A stretch of DNA of 46,470 bases from Candidatus Thalassarchaeum betae (GTDB lineage Archaea; Thermoplasmatota; Poseidoniia; Poseidoniales; Thalassarchaeaceae): the NCBI GenBank assembly GCA_022448665.1, contig JAKUUO010000011.1, positions 1 through 46,470 of the forward strand, in the 5' to 3' direction. Positions within the stretch are counted from its first letter, which is position 1. Every line of letters begins with the position of its first letter. The notes below the pieces were generated by a model. That model did not search any database and was not told the DNA's origin. It saw only the letters and a list, made by a program, of their open reading frames with translations. The position numbers were made by a program, and so were the translations under genes. Positions 1 through 9,138 of this stretch are shown piece after piece.

Positions 1-1
1 A

Positions 2-1312
2 GGTGGCGGCATCTACGGGCTGCTCAAGATGACGCCGACCTTCGTCAACATATTCGGCGACATCAGCGGCGCTTTCTCCGGCGAGAAGGGCGATGAGTAC
101 ATCGAGGACCGCGGCTGGTACGAGTGGCCCCTCGACCACATACCCATCTTCATGGGAATCGCCTTCATCGCGATGATCATCATCTTCTGGGTGGGTGGCT
201 TTCCCGTGCTCCCCGCCATCGTCTTCGCTGTCGGTCTCCTGTCAGCGACGTTCCTGCTCGGCGCGATTGCCGTCCGCGTGATGGGGGAGACGGGTATCGA
301 ACCGGTTTCGGGAACCTCGTTCATCGTCCTACTGATACTTCTCCTCGTCTTCCTCAACCTTCCTATGGGCCTGACCAAAGAGGAGTCGGTGCTGATGGCC
401 CTGGTGGGGACCACCGTGTTCGGTTCCGCCATCTCGTTGTCGGGAACCGTGGTCGGTGACTACAAGAACAGCCTTTACATCGGCAACCGCCCGTATCACA
501 TCTCCAAGGGGAACATATTGGGAGTCGTGCCAGGAGCCATACTCGGCGCCGGCGTCGCTATCTTCCTATCCAAGCTGCTGGCTGACGGAAGCATCGACCT
601 GCTGGCACCCCAGGCCAACGCCTTCGCTGCATTCACCATCATCCTGGCCGAGGGACAAGGCGACTGGTACGCCCTCGGACTCGGCTTCCTGCTGGGCGCT
701 TTCGCTGAGTGGGCTACTGGAATGGGCACATCCTTCGGACTCGGCATGTACCTGCCTACGCCGGTCACCTTCCCGATGCTGATCGGCGGGGCAGCACGTG
801 ATTGGTGGGAGACGCGAAGACTTCTCCCCAAGGTAGAGGAGATCCGTCTCTCCGAGGGCTCAGCCGCCTCCGAGAAGAGCCGGGCCCTGATGCTGCTGTT
901 CACCTTCATGGTGGCAGCTGGAGCGCTGACCGGTGAGGCATTCTTCGGAGTCGAGGCGGCCATATTGGCGGTGTCCGACGAGCTTGATACAGAGCAGGAG
1001 TATCACCCTGACTCATGGACCGAGGACACCTACCTCGATGAGATACTCGGTGTCGAAGACGACGACTTCTCAGCGGTCTTGGACTATGCCCTTGCGAACC
1101 CAGATTGCGAGATATTACCTGATTCAGTGGTCTGTACAGAGACAATGAGCATCAAATCGTGGTGGCCGCAGGCCAGATTTGCTGGTTTCTTGCTCGTCAA
1201 CCTGGCATTGGGGGGCATAATCTACGTTTTGTTCAGAGCAGCGGGGATAATCGGCCCCCAAGAGGAGTCAGAAGACGAATCTGAGGTCATGGACGCTGAA
1301 CTGGCGGATTGA
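2..1312 (+). CDS. OPT-family oligopeptide/metal transporter, C-terminal part (5' truncated)
   Basis: The reading frame is open to the left edge of the window, so only about the last 436 residues are present; the first internal ATG is at 29. The product is hydrophobic and carries many membrane segments. The region around residues 205-265 (a PQAN segment, then glycine-rich LGLGFLLGAFAEW and GLGMYLPTPVTFPMLIGG) matches the conserved C-terminal half of OPT proteins, which move oligopeptides or metal chelates across the cytoplasmic membrane. An acidic loop of about 80 residues (roughly 300-380) lies before the last membrane helix. The stop overlaps the start of the next permease, so the two are probably cotranscribed. 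Substrate cannot be told from this fragment. Confidence 0.8.
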   Translation, partial: GGGIYGLLKMTPTFVNIFGDISGAFSGEKGDEYIEDRGWYEWPLDHIPIFMGIAFIAMIIIFWVGGFPVLPAIVFAVGLLSATFLLGAIAVRVMGETGIEPVSGTSFIVLLILLLVFLNLPMGLTKEESVLMALVGTTVFGSAISLSGTVVGDYKNSLYIGNRPYHISKGNILGVVPGAILGAGVAIFLSKLLADGSIDLLAPQANAFAAFTIILAEGQGDWYALGLGFLLGAFAEWATGMGTSFGLGMYLPTPVTFPMLIGGAARDWWETRRLLPKVEEIRLSEGSAASEKSRALMLLFTFMVAAGALTGEAFFGVEAAILAVSDELDTEQEYHPDSWTEDTYLDEILGVEDDDFSAVLDYALANPDCEILPDSVVCTETMSIKSWWPQARFAGFLLVNLALGGIIYVLFRAAGIIGPQEESEDESEVMDAELAD

Positions 1313-1314
1313 GC

Positions 1315-2274
1315 ATGACCGGATCGGGTGAATCGGCCGCACCCCTCGGTGCTTGGATGTTGCTCGGAGTGGCTCTGTTGGCCGTTTCAAGCGCCGGAGC
1401 GGTACTCCAGGCCATGGACGAGATCCCACCTGTCCTGCGCGCTTCATGGAGGATGCAGGGTACTGCGCTGGTGCTTCTGCCCGGATTCGTCTACCAACTC
1501 AGGAAAATGGACCGCAGTACTCTGACCTCGCGTGACTGGCAGATAATGCTGGCATCAAGCGTCTTCCTCGCTATCCACTTCGGCTCTTGGGTCTGGTCTC
1601 TCGATCATACCAGCCTGATTCACAGTCTGCTGTTCGTGTCCAGCCACCCCCTCGTCCTCGTCCTCCTCATGCCATTGATCGGCGCTGCTGTGCGCAAGGG
1701 ACATATCGTCGGGGTGCTGGTCGGATTCGTCGGAGCGTTGCTCTCACTTGGGGACGTCAAACCCGGTGGCGAGGTCACTCTGATGGGCGATGTCGCCGCC
1801 TTCTTAGGCGCTCTCACTGTGGTCGGTTACCTGTTTGCGGGCAGGTACCTGCGCTCGCAGCGACAGGTCCCGATATTCGTCTACGCCTTCCCAGTCACCT
1901 TCGTCGCAGGAATTTTGCTGGCTGCCGCATCGGTACTCCAAGAGGGATCCGGGTTGGGTGACGTCGTACCAGAATCATCCCTCTTTGGTTGGTCCGATGC
2001 CCTGTGGCTTCCGTGGATAGCATTTCTTTCAATCGGCCCGGGACTTTGCGGACACACCGGGATAAACGCTGTACTGCGCTGGATCGCACCAGTGACGGTT
2101 TCCATCGTCTTGTTGTTCGAGCCCGTCATTGGGGGATTGATCGGATGGCTATGGACCGGTGAGACAACATTGGGGATGTGGACTGTGCTCGGTGGTCCGC
2201 TGATGTTAGCAGGCGCCGTTCTGGTGACCCTCGAAGAATCTGTGGAAGAGCCATTCCAAGACACGGTTTCATGA
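1315..2274 (+). CDS. EamA/DMT-superfamily permease
   Basis: A protein of about 319 residues with roughly ten hydrophobic segments in two repeats, as in EamA (drug/metabolite transporter) permeases. Features seen are a helix pair around residues 95-150 with LVLVLLMPLIGA, and a second-half motif near residues 255-300 (PVTVSIVLLFEPVIGG, then a terminal helix GGPLMLAGAVLV). These proteins export amino acids, nucleotides or other small metabolites; the substrate is not predictable. A TTG at 1309 overlaps the upstream stop; I prefer the ATG at 1315, two codons later. It sits directly behind the OPT gene on the same strand. Confidence 0.78.
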   Translation: MTGSGESAAPLGAWMLLGVALLAVSSAGAVLQAMDEIPPVLRASWRMQGTALVLLPGFVYQLRKMDRSTLTSRDWQIMLASSVFLAIHFGSWVWSLDHTSLIHSLLFVSSHPLVLVLLMPLIGAAVRKGHIVGVLVGFVGALLSLGDVKPGGEVTLMGDVAAFLGALTVVGYLFAGRYLRSQRQVPIFVYAFPVTFVAGILLAAASVLQEGSGLGDVVPESSLFGWSDALWLPWIAFLSIGPGLCGHTGINAVLRWIAPVTVSIVLLFEPVIGGLIGWLWTGETTLGMWTVLGGPLMLAGAVLVTLEESVEEPFQDTVS

Positions 2275-2296
2275 ACCCCTTCTCGGTGGGGCGTGC

Positions 2297-3229
2297 ATGA
2301 GTCGTGCTGCCCTGTTCATGACCAATGACGACGGCATCGAATCAGCCGGGCTGCACTTGCTGATAGCGGCTCTTCATGCTCGTGGGCACCCGGTGGTCGT
2401 GCTGGCTCCGGCCAGTGAACAGTCATGCTCGGGAATGCGCCTGACTCTGAGGCACGACCTGAAGTTTGAGGAGAGATCCGACATCGCAGACTCCCTCCGA
2501 ATGGAGGGGGGCCCTCCCCTGAGGATATTCTCGCTCGACGGGTCCCCATGTGACTGCGCAATAGTCGCTTTGGATGGGGGACTACAAGCCTGGGCCCCGG
2601 AAATCAAACCTTCCATGTGCATCTCTGGGATCAATCAGGGCCCCAACCTATCGGTCGATGTGCTACACTCCGGGACAGTTTCAGCAGCCCGTGAGACCTC
2701 GCTCTACGGCATGCCGGCTATCGCAATCAGCCTCGCCACCTACGAGCACTCCGAGTTCACTCAGACCGTCGAGGCCTCACTGGCGATCATCGAAGCTTGC
2801 CTCGGTGCACTCCCTGATGAGCCGTTGAACCTGAGACGGCCCGAGGGCAGCCGGAAGAAGCCCCTCTCAGCAGGGAAGATGGAGGCTAGGGTGCGTTCCG
2901 CCTTTGCCCACGGAGACATGTTCCTCAACATCAACGCCCCCACATCGTGGAATGGTCTGATGCAGACAACCTCACTTGGGTCTAGGTGGTACCACAACGC
3001 CATTGACATGAATGACAGAGAGAATATCGGCGTGGCATACGAAGTCGGTGCTGCAATAATCGAGGACGAGGACATCCCCGGCACCGATTGCAACGCCATC
3101 AACTCCGGGGCAGTCGCCATCACACCACTGTCGTCCTGGCCTGTCAATCACCCACTGGGCCTCAGTGGTGATGTTATCGCTGCAGCCACAGAGCAGGGGT
3201 CATCTGGGTTGCCGTCGTGGCTTGAGTGA
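2297..3229 (+). CDS. surE: SurE 5'/3'-nucleotidase
   Basis: Survival protein E family, a metal-dependent phosphatase that dephosphorylates nucleoside 5'- and 3'-monophosphates. The N-terminal metal-binding signature TNDDG is present with Asp11 and Asp12. The downstream family blocks SGINQGPN and SGTVSAARE supply the remaining metal and phosphate contacts. At 310 residues it is longer than the usual ~250, with extra sequence around residues 175-200 and near the C terminus. The start is an ATG 22 bp after the permease stop. The gene ends in TGA immediately followed by the stop of trmY on the other strand (TGATCA), leaving no intergenic base. Confidence 0.9.
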   Translation: MSRAALFMTNDDGIESAGLHLLIAALHARGHPVVVLAPASEQSCSGMRLTLRHDLKFEERSDIADSLRMEGGPPLRIFSLDGSPCDCAIVALDGGLQAWAPEIKPSMCISGINQGPNLSVDVLHSGTVSAARETSLYGMPAIAISLATYEHSEFTQTVEASLAIIEACLGALPDEPLNLRRPEGSRKKPLSAGKMEARVRSAFAHGDMFLNINAPTSWNGLMQTTSLGSRWYHNAIDMNDRENIGVAYEVGAAIIEDEDIPGTDCNAINSGAVAITPLSSWPVNHPLGLSGDVIAAATEQGSSGLPSWLE

Positions 3230-3232
3230 TCA
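3227..3232. other. Abutting convergent stops TGATCA (surE/trmY)
   Basis: The surE TGA is followed without a gap by the complement of the trmY TGA, forming a palindromic hexamer with no intergenic base. Confidence 0.9.
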
Positions 3233-3814
3233 TCCATCCAAAATGTGGTGGACGATTGCTATGCAAGCATGACCCTGCAGCCAATCGGCGCCCAGAGAGA
3301 CCCTCTCGATGCCTTTCAAAGCCGCCTCATCCTCGTCTGTGAACGGCCGGTCATCCGACAGGAAGAACCCCACCTTCTCATCGTTCTCAGGAACGAAGGG
3401 AGGGGCATCCGCATCGAGAACGTACAGCCGCACATCTTCGCTCCTCCATTCCGCAACCGTCTGGGCGATGCCACCACCTGCATGCCACAGCCCATGATGC
3501 AGTTCAACCAACTGTCCGATGGCGGGGGCCGGTTCCTTCAGGCACTTGCCCACTTGTCCTGCCAGCGCCCTCTCATCGGGATGAACGCCCCTCAGGGCAC
3601 TACCTTGGAACCAGATGCGTCGAACGGGACCGGGTCCTCCAAGCAGGTGAAGGGTAACATCTGAATCGGTGCGAATCCCATGGGAGACGAATAGACCGGT
3701 GTTGACCGCGCGGACGAGCACATCGAGACGGCCACAGTCCCCGGCGAGATCGTTGAGATTGAGCCTGCCTGAAGACGGTGCGCGGTGCCCGATGATGGCA
3801 AAGCGCCTCTGCAC
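3230..3814 (-). CDS. trmY: tRNA (pseudouridine(54)-N(1))-methyltransferase TrmY
   Basis: DUF358/TrmY family, a SPOUT-fold methyltransferase that makes N1-methylpseudouridine at position 54 of archaeal tRNA using SAM. Family blocks seen are an N-terminal FAIIGHRAPSSG, then LNDLAG, DVLVRAVNTGLFVSHGIR, a FFLSDDRPFTDEDE segment and a C-terminal GADWLQGHACIAIVHHILD. The frame opens with ATG at 3850, inside srp54. I choose the GTG at 3814, 4 nt after a GGGGTGA that includes the srp54 stop, because it gives 194 residues, the family size, and starts right before the conserved block. It is probably translated from the srp54 transcript. Confidence 0.9.
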   Translation of the reverse strand: MQRRFAIIGHRAPSSGRLNLNDLAGDCGRLDVLVRAVNTGLFVSHGIRTDSDVTLHLLGGPGPVRRIWFQGSALRGVHPDERALAGQVGKCLKEPAPAIGQLVELHHGLWHAGGGIAQTVAEWRSEDVRLYVLDADAPPFVPENDEKVGFFLSDDRPFTDEDEAALKGIERVSLGADWLQGHACIAIVHHILDG

Positions 3815-3818
3815 GACT

Positions 3819-5177
3819 TCACCCCATTCCGAAGTCCAAGTCATCGACATCCATCATCGATTTCATCTTCCTCCTGAAACTTCGGTCGCTCTTCATCCCT
3901 CGCATCATCTTGCGACTCCTGTTCCATTGGGCGAGCAGTTCCTTGACGTCCCTCTCATCGACACCCGAACCCCTCGCTATCCTTCGGATTCTGCTTGACT
4001 TCAGCAAGATCGGCTCATCTTTCTCCTCTTGGGTCATAGAGTCCATAATCACACGGTACTTCTCCAGATTGCCCTGCATCTGCTGCTTCTGAGCCCTGCT
4101 CATGTTACCCATGCCACCGAACATCGCATCCGGCAGATGGGAGAGCATTTTTTCCACAGTCCCTATCTTGCTCATCATCTCCATCTGGCTGTACATGTCT
4201 GTTAGAGTGAACCGACCAGACATCAACCTCTGAGCAATGCGGGTCGCTTCCTCCTGGTCCAAGTCACCGGGAGCGAGGTCGATGAGGCCCTTGATATCCC
4301 CCAGGCCCAAAAGCCTGGAAATGAATCGATCAGACTCGAATTTCTCAAGGTCTTGTACCCGTTCACCCTCGCCGACGAAGACAATAGGCGCTCCGGTGGT
4401 GGCTACTGCACTGAGGGCTCCACCGCCTCTAGCTGTCCCATCCAGTTTGGTGACTATGGTACCGGTCACACCGACTAGTTCGTGAAAGGTCCGGGCCACT
4501 GGTCCGGCTGCTTGGCCGACCTGTGCGTCGATAACGAGGAACCTCTCGGTCGCTTTGGCCGTCTCCGCGATGCTGATCAATTCGTCACGTAACCCTTCGT
4601 CAAGGCTGTCTCGACCGGCTGTATCGATAATCACAACATCGGCCGTGCCGACCTTCCTGATGCCATTGCGAACAATCTTCGTCGCATCTCGCTCTCCAGG
4701 TTCGCCGTAGACATCCACATTGGTGTCCTCTAGGAGTTGCTGCAGTTGCTCGTAGGCCCCTGGGCGGTGCACGTCAGCCTCGATGACAGCCACCTTGACC
4801 CCGTGCCGTCGTCTCCACCAGTCTGCTAACTTGGCGGTGGTGGTCGTCTTGCCCTGTCCGTACAGGCCAACCATGAGGATGGTCTGGTTGTGAGGCATGA
4901 TTTCGCGAGCGGGGCCCAGGAGCCTGACCAGTTCGGTGTAGATGAGATTCATTGCGTGGGTGTCGAGTCTGACTCCGGGGCGCGACTCTTCCTCAATCAA
5001 GCGCCTCTCAATACGCTCAGTGAGCTCCTTGGACTGCCTGACGTTGAAATCAGCTTCCAGCAAGGCCTTTCGAAGAGAGCGGCTAAGTTCCCTCGCAGTT
5101 TCCTCGTCTACCTTACGCTTACCCTTCAGCAGGCCGACCGATTCCATGATTCGACGCTTGAGCCCGTCGAGTGCCAT
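3819..5177 (-). CDS. srp54: Signal recognition particle protein SRP54 (GTPase)
   Basis: Binds signal sequences and 7S RNA and targets ribosomes to the membrane through its receptor FtsY. The ATG at 5177 gives MALDGLKRR, the usual family N-terminus, and 452 residues. Domains in order: N helical bundle (1-90); G domain with P-loop GLYGQGKTT (about 104-112), DTAGRDS (about 183) and TKLDGTARGGG (about 241); methionine-rich M domain from about residue 300, with many Met residues and an arginine-rich RRIARGSG stretch for RNA binding. An in-frame extension to 5339 lacks family similarity. No 7S RNA gene was found in the window. Confidence 0.96.
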   Translation of the reverse strand: MALDGLKRRIMESVGLLKGKRKVDEETARELSRSLRKALLEADFNVRQSKELTERIERRLIEEESRPGVRLDTHAMNLIYTELVRLLGPAREIMPHNQTILMVGLYGQGKTTTTAKLADWWRRRHGVKVAVIEADVHRPGAYEQLQQLLEDTNVDVYGEPGERDATKIVRNGIRKVGTADVVIIDTAGRDSLDEGLRDELISIAETAKATERFLVIDAQVGQAAGPVARTFHELVGVTGTIVTKLDGTARGGGALSAVATTGAPIVFVGEGERVQDLEKFESDRFISRLLGLGDIKGLIDLAPGDLDQEEATRIAQRLMSGRFTLTDMYSQMEMMSKIGTVEKMLSHLPDAMFGGMGNMSRAQKQQMQGNLEKYRVIMDSMTQEEKDEPILLKSSRIRRIARGSGVDERDVKELLAQWNRSRKMMRGMKSDRSFRRKMKSMMDVDDLDFGMG

Positions 5178-5253
5178 GCTCACGGGTCCTGATTGTGTGG
5201 TTTGAACGTTATCGGGGGCCGAGGGGCTCAAAGGCGATGCGCCATGCCCCCTC

Positions 5254-6042
5254 GTGGCAGTCGAAGTGTTGCAAACCCAGATGGCCTTCGGTATAGGGCT
5301 CTTGGGCGTGTACATAGGCTGGAGGGGCGTCATTTCCAAGATGACTGGCTTCTACGACCTCGCTGGAGCCGTCAAGTACCTGCTCTACGGTTTGGTCTCG
5401 GGCATGCTCCTAGCGATGTCCGTCGATCGAATCATCCTCCCGGCTATCATATTGTCATCCCTGAACATCATCAGCGTGAGCCTCGTGGCTCTGCTGATAG
5501 GGGCCACCGAGGCCGCGTTCGTGATGTTCCTCGTAGCCAGGCCGAGAGTGGTCGCTCTGAGGGGTTCTCCCCCTTATGGCTGGGCCTTGGGCCTTGGAAT
5601 CGGTTCTATGCAGGCCAGTTATCTCATCTATAGGCTGTTTGACGAGCAACTGCAGTACTCAGAGTACTCTGGAGTCAACGCAGTCAGCGTAACTCTGGCT
5701 TTCGCCATATCGATCACATCAGTCCTAGGTCATGCGCTCCCCGCCTCCTGGCAAGGCGCGATGGTGCTGGAGTCGAGCAGAATCCGGCCGTTTCTCCTGT
5801 CTTCTATTGCCAGAGCCGCCCTGATTGTGTGCTTGGTCCTCTCCTTGTTCGTGCCATTGCTGTTGTTAGCCGCGCTTCCCGCAATCGCTTTGGCTTGGGG
5901 TCCTGCGCAGAGGGCCTGGCTTCCTTCAGGGATGACTCCAGCCGCCAAACAGGCCTTTCGACGCACTACAAGGCAGTCCGATAAGCACAGGAAAGCTTCG
6001 GACGAGAGGATTGCAGGTACCCCGGTTGACGGCGAGGAGTGA
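5254..6042 (+). CDS. Polytopic membrane protein of unknown function
   Basis: A 262-residue hydrophobic protein with about six to eight predicted membrane segments, roughly at residues 8-28, 38-62, 66-92, 104-124, 145-162 and 182-215, and a basic cytoplasmic tail rich in Arg, Lys and Ser (225-262). I do not recognise a family with confidence. The GIGSMQASYLIYRLF segment is faintly like intramembrane YhfC/PrsW-type proteins, but no metal-binding motif is clear. Start is GTG 5254; an ATG at 5281 is an alternative. It is divergent from srp54 across 76 bp, so the two may share a promoter region. Confidence 0.7.
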   Translation: MAVEVLQTQMAFGIGLLGVYIGWRGVISKMTGFYDLAGAVKYLLYGLVSGMLLAMSVDRIILPAIILSSLNIISVSLVALLIGATEAAFVMFLVARPRVVALRGSPPYGWALGLGIGSMQASYLIYRLFDEQLQYSEYSGVNAVSVTLAFAISITSVLGHALPASWQGAMVLESSRIRPFLLSSIARAALIVCLVLSLFVPLLLLAALPAIALAWGPAQRAWLPSGMTPAAKQAFRRTTRQSDKHRKASDERIAGTPVDGEE

Positions 6043-6096
6043 GACTCAACGCCCCGCTCTGCGTTTTGCAGGTTATCGGACATGCTGATGGCGCAG

Positions 6097-6104
6097 TATT
6101 ATAG
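6097..6104 (+). promoter_or_regulatory. TATA box of trkAH
   Basis: TATTATAG lies about 27-34 bp before the ATG at 6131. With the usual archaeal TATA-to-start distance, transcription would begin at or within a few bases of this ATG, so trkA is probably leaderless. No Shine-Dalgarno sequence is seen before the ATG. Confidence 0.5.
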
Positions 6105-6130
6105 CCACCCCGCTGAGGCAGTTGGCTCGT

Positions 6131-7549
6131 ATGCGAGTGATTATCGCAGGCGCCGGCGAAGTCGGTCGCGGCGTAGCCGCGGCTTTGAGACAAGAGCGCA
6201 GAAGCGTAGCCCTGATTGACCCCAACCCGACAGCCATCAACGAATCTCAGAGCCTCGATTGCCTGTTGGTTACTGGTAGCGCCCTATCCCGTGATTCACT
6301 ACTCAGGGCCGGAATCAGCGACGCTGAGATCATCGTGCTCGCCACTAATAACGATGAGACTAATCTTCTCGGCTGTGCTTTTGCCAAACGCGTCTTCAGC
6401 GAGCAGGTCGGCGATAGGGCAGCCTTAGGCCTGACTACCATAGCCAAAATAAAGGACCCAGCGATTCTAGATTATTCTCGCGGTGCCGGACCTCTTGAGA
6501 GTTGGTCAAGGGCAGATCACATAGTCTGTGCCTCAGATGAAATCGTTCAACAATTGGCTGCTGGATTGCTCGCGCCGTCAATAGACGAGATACTACCGCT
6601 GGGGGACACCTCGTGGATAGCCGTGGCCGAAGTCATGCCAGAATCCCCTCTCATCGGTTCTAAGACCGGGTACGTCGGCGAGATATTCGTCGGTATCCCT
6701 TCCATCTACGCCCTCAGGGTCGAAGGGGAGAAAGGCCGCCTCACAACCGGTTCTGAAATCATCCAAGAAGGCCAGATCCTGGTCTTCGTCTCCCGATCGA
6801 CAGATCAGTTTCCTCAGATTACCAGAGCCGTCGGCAGGAAGGACGATGAATTCCCTTCCAATGCCCAAGTCGCTATTTTCGGGGCAAGCCAGTTTGGCTC
6901 CAAACTCGCCAATCATTACCTCTCCAGGGGTTTCAATGTGGTCGTGATCGAGCCTGACCTCGACGCTGCCAACGAACTGGTGGGCTCTCCAGTGGGCAAT
7001 AGCAAGAGGCTTGATGTGATTCATGGGGACCCACAGGACGAGGAGCTGCTCCGAGAGCTTGGGATTGACCATCACGACATCGCTGTAGCAGCCTTGGATG
7101 ATGATAACATGAACATCGCCATTTCGATGCGCGCCAAAGACAAGGGCGTCCCCAGAACAGGCTTACTGCTCAAAGACAGAGCATTGGTCGAAGCGGTACA
7201 AAGAATCGGACTGACTAGGCCAGTCAGTCGCAGGCTGGTCACTGTGACGTCGATACTGAAGTCAATCCACATGAACGTCCCGGGGACCTATCAGGTCATC
7301 CCTCCAATCCCTGCTATTATTTCGATTTCCGGCGAAGTGAACTCCGAGCATTCCTTCGCCGGGAAATCCGTCAAGGATACCGAGAAAAGGCTCGGTGCTA
7401 GAGTCGTGATGGTGGAGAGACTCGATGAGACCGGCTCCACTACCGTACTTAATCCACATACCATCGACAGCATTGAAGTGGGTGACAGAATCTACCTCTT
7501 CCTTGCCAGAGACGACCTGAAGAAAGTGGAAAAGGCTCTGGAGAACTGA
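6131..7549 (+). CDS. trkA: Trk potassium uptake system regulatory NAD-binding protein TrkA
   Basis: Cytoplasmic gating subunit of the Trk K+ transporter. Two tandem RCK units are visible: the first begins at residue 1 with a Rossmann motif GAGEVG and ends near residue 215 with a TrkA-C region; the second begins near residue 245 (AIFGASQFGSKLA, then VVVIEPD) and ends with a TrkA-C region at about 390-470. At 472 residues it has the tandem-RCK size of bacterial TrkA. The frame opens with TTG at 6122; I choose ATG at 6131 because it gives MRVIIAGAGEVG and lies the right distance from a TATA box. trkH starts 2 bp after the stop. Confidence 0.93.
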   Translation: MRVIIAGAGEVGRGVAAALRQERRSVALIDPNPTAINESQSLDCLLVTGSALSRDSLLRAGISDAEIIVLATNNDETNLLGCAFAKRVFSEQVGDRAALGLTTIAKIKDPAILDYSRGAGPLESWSRADHIVCASDEIVQQLAAGLLAPSIDEILPLGDTSWIAVAEVMPESPLIGSKTGYVGEIFVGIPSIYALRVEGEKGRLTTGSEIIQEGQILVFVSRSTDQFPQITRAVGRKDDEFPSNAQVAIFGASQFGSKLANHYLSRGFNVVVIEPDLDAANELVGSPVGNSKRLDVIHGDPQDEELLRELGIDHHDIAVAALDDDNMNIAISMRAKDKGVPRTGLLLKDRALVEAVQRIGLTRPVSRRLVTVTSILKSIHMNVPGTYQVIPPIPAIISISGEVNSEHSFAGKSVKDTEKRLGARVVMVERLDETGSTTVLNPHTIDSIEVGDRIYLFLARDDLKKVEKALEN

Positions 7550-7551
7550 AG

Positions 7552-9135
7552 ATGCGCTGGGACGTGGTCGGCCTCGTACTGGGATGGACGATTCGACTGA
7601 TAGCCCTCCCTCTTCTCGTTGTGGCTGCATACAGCACCTATCTCGAGGCCGAGGGGATTGAATACGCTGCCAAGACATATCTCCCCCCCTTCCTCCTCTC
7701 TCTGGTCGTGGGTCAGTCATTGGTATCCTTGGCTCAGAATTCAGACGCGTCTAGCAGAGTGAGGGATCGTGAGGCCTTCGCCTCCGTCGCTCTGGGCTGG
7801 ATTCCAGTCGTCGCCGTGGGCTCTTTGCCATATTGGTTGGGTGGCATGTTCTACGGCCCGTTGGAGTTGATGGCAGGTGAAGCCACCTTCTGGGAAGCGC
7901 TTCGTGGTCTGCTGCATTCGTGGTTCGAGTCCATGTCAGGATTCACCACCACCGGAGCCACCGTAATCGATCCTCTGACCAGCCCTGTCTGCACGGAGTT
8001 GGTGGAAGACTGCATCGGCAGCCAGAACCGCAGCCTCTTGCTATGGCGGTCCATTACCCAGTGGCTCGGTGGGATGGGCGTGATAATGCTTGGACTGCTC
8101 ATCCTCACTCGTGTCCTCGGCGGTGGGATGTCTCTTGCTAGGGCTGAGCTGACAGGCCCCTCTTTGTCTCGTCTGGGACCCACTCTGCAGTGGACCGCTC
8201 GTCGACTGTGGATGATCTACGTGATTCTGACTGTACTCGAGATGGGGCTTCTTCATTTCCTTGGCGGAATGGGCACTTTCGATGCCGTCAATTATTCTCT
8301 GACCACACTGCCCTCTGGCGGATTCGGAACCTCAGATACCGGAATAATGGGATTCGGGTCTGCTAGAATCGAGGTCATTTTGATGGTCTTCATGTTACTG
8401 ACCTGCATCAATTTCAGCCTTCTTCACCTTATTCTCGCAGGCCGCAGCAAGGAGGCCCTGAAGGACGAGGAGCTTCGCACCTACTTGCTGATACTTCTCC
8501 TTGCATGGCTTGCTATGGCGTTCAACCTGTATAGGGCGGGCACTAACGGAGGCACCGAGGAACTGGCACCTCTCGAAGCAATCAGGCATGCTCTCTTCCA
8601 ATCAATATCGATCTCGAGTACGGGTTACTCCAGCGCGGATTTCGCTACTTGGCCGGTATTCAGTCAGTTCGTATTGCTGCTGCTGATGATAGTCGGGGCC
8701 TCGGCGGGTTCAACCGGGGGCGGACTCAAGGTGCTCCGAATCAGAATAGCGTTTGAGTTGGCTAAAAGGGAGGTGCTGAAGATTATCCAACCACGACAAG
8801 TCATCGCAATCCGATTCAACCAACAGGTCATCGAGGAGAGGAAGGTGTGGATAGTCCTCGGAATGCTCAGTTCGTGGATGGTACTGGTCACGGCCTCGAT
8901 GCTGGCTATTTCATTCCTGGAGCCGTCTTTGGAGATGAAAGATGTATTGTCCGTCTCTATTTCTCTGCTGGGCAACACCGGCCCCGCTCTGGGGGCATTC
9001 GGCCCCACTTCAACATGGGCCACAATGAGCGAGCCGACAATGATTATCGCTTCACTGCTGATGTGGTTGGGCCGTCTCGAACTGCTGACGGTGCTGGTGC
9101 TGCTGCATCCGAGGACGTGGGCTGGAACCGACTGA
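7552..9135 (+). CDS. trkH: Trk potassium uptake system membrane subunit TrkH
   Basis: Membrane channel subunit of the K+ uptake system, 527 residues, with the repeated helix-pore-helix units of the TrkH/KtrB family. Pore-loop signatures include MSGFTTTGATV (about residues 127-137), a TLPSGGFGTSD loop (about 253-263), SSTGYSS (about 350) and NTGPALGAFGP (about 473-483). The loop SAGSTGGGLKV at about 383-393 matches the TrkH intramembrane loop. It is translated directly behind trkA. Its TGA stop abuts the rfcL stop on the other strand (TGATTA). Confidence 0.93.
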   Translation: MRWDVVGLVLGWTIRLIALPLLVVAAYSTYLEAEGIEYAAKTYLPPFLLSLVVGQSLVSLAQNSDASSRVRDREAFASVALGWIPVVAVGSLPYWLGGMFYGPLELMAGEATFWEALRGLLHSWFESMSGFTTTGATVIDPLTSPVCTELVEDCIGSQNRSLLLWRSITQWLGGMGVIMLGLLILTRVLGGGMSLARAELTGPSLSRLGPTLQWTARRLWMIYVILTVLEMGLLHFLGGMGTFDAVNYSLTTLPSGGFGTSDTGIMGFGSARIEVILMVFMLLTCINFSLLHLILAGRSKEALKDEELRTYLLILLLAWLAMAFNLYRAGTNGGTEELAPLEAIRHALFQSISISSTGYSSADFATWPVFSQFVLLLLMIVGASAGSTGGGLKVLRIRIAFELAKREVLKIIQPRQVIAIRFNQQVIEERKVWIVLGMLSSWMVLVTASMLAISFLEPSLEMKDVLSVSISLLGNTGPALGAFGPTSTWATMSEPTMIIASLLMWLGRLELLTVLVLLHPRTWAGTD

Positions 9136-9138
9136 TTA
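9133..9138. other. Abutting convergent stops TGATTA (trkH/rfcL)
   Basis: The trkH TGA is directly followed by the complement of the rfcL TAA. Confidence 0.9.

Noticed and set aside
496..963. Long minus-strand open frame opposite the OPT gene
   Set aside because: Serine/proline/arginine-rich composition typical of an antisense shadow of a membrane-protein gene. The opposite strand has clear family similarity.
5178..5339. In-frame 54-residue N-terminal extension of SRP54
   Set aside because: It has no family similarity, overlaps the divergent membrane protein gene, and the ATG at 5177 gives the standard SRP54 N-terminus.
5254..6042. Assignment of the membrane protein as a YhfC/PrsW-type intramembrane protease
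   Set aside because: The faint GxGxxxA-type resemblance is not backed by the expected metal-binding Glu/His motifs.
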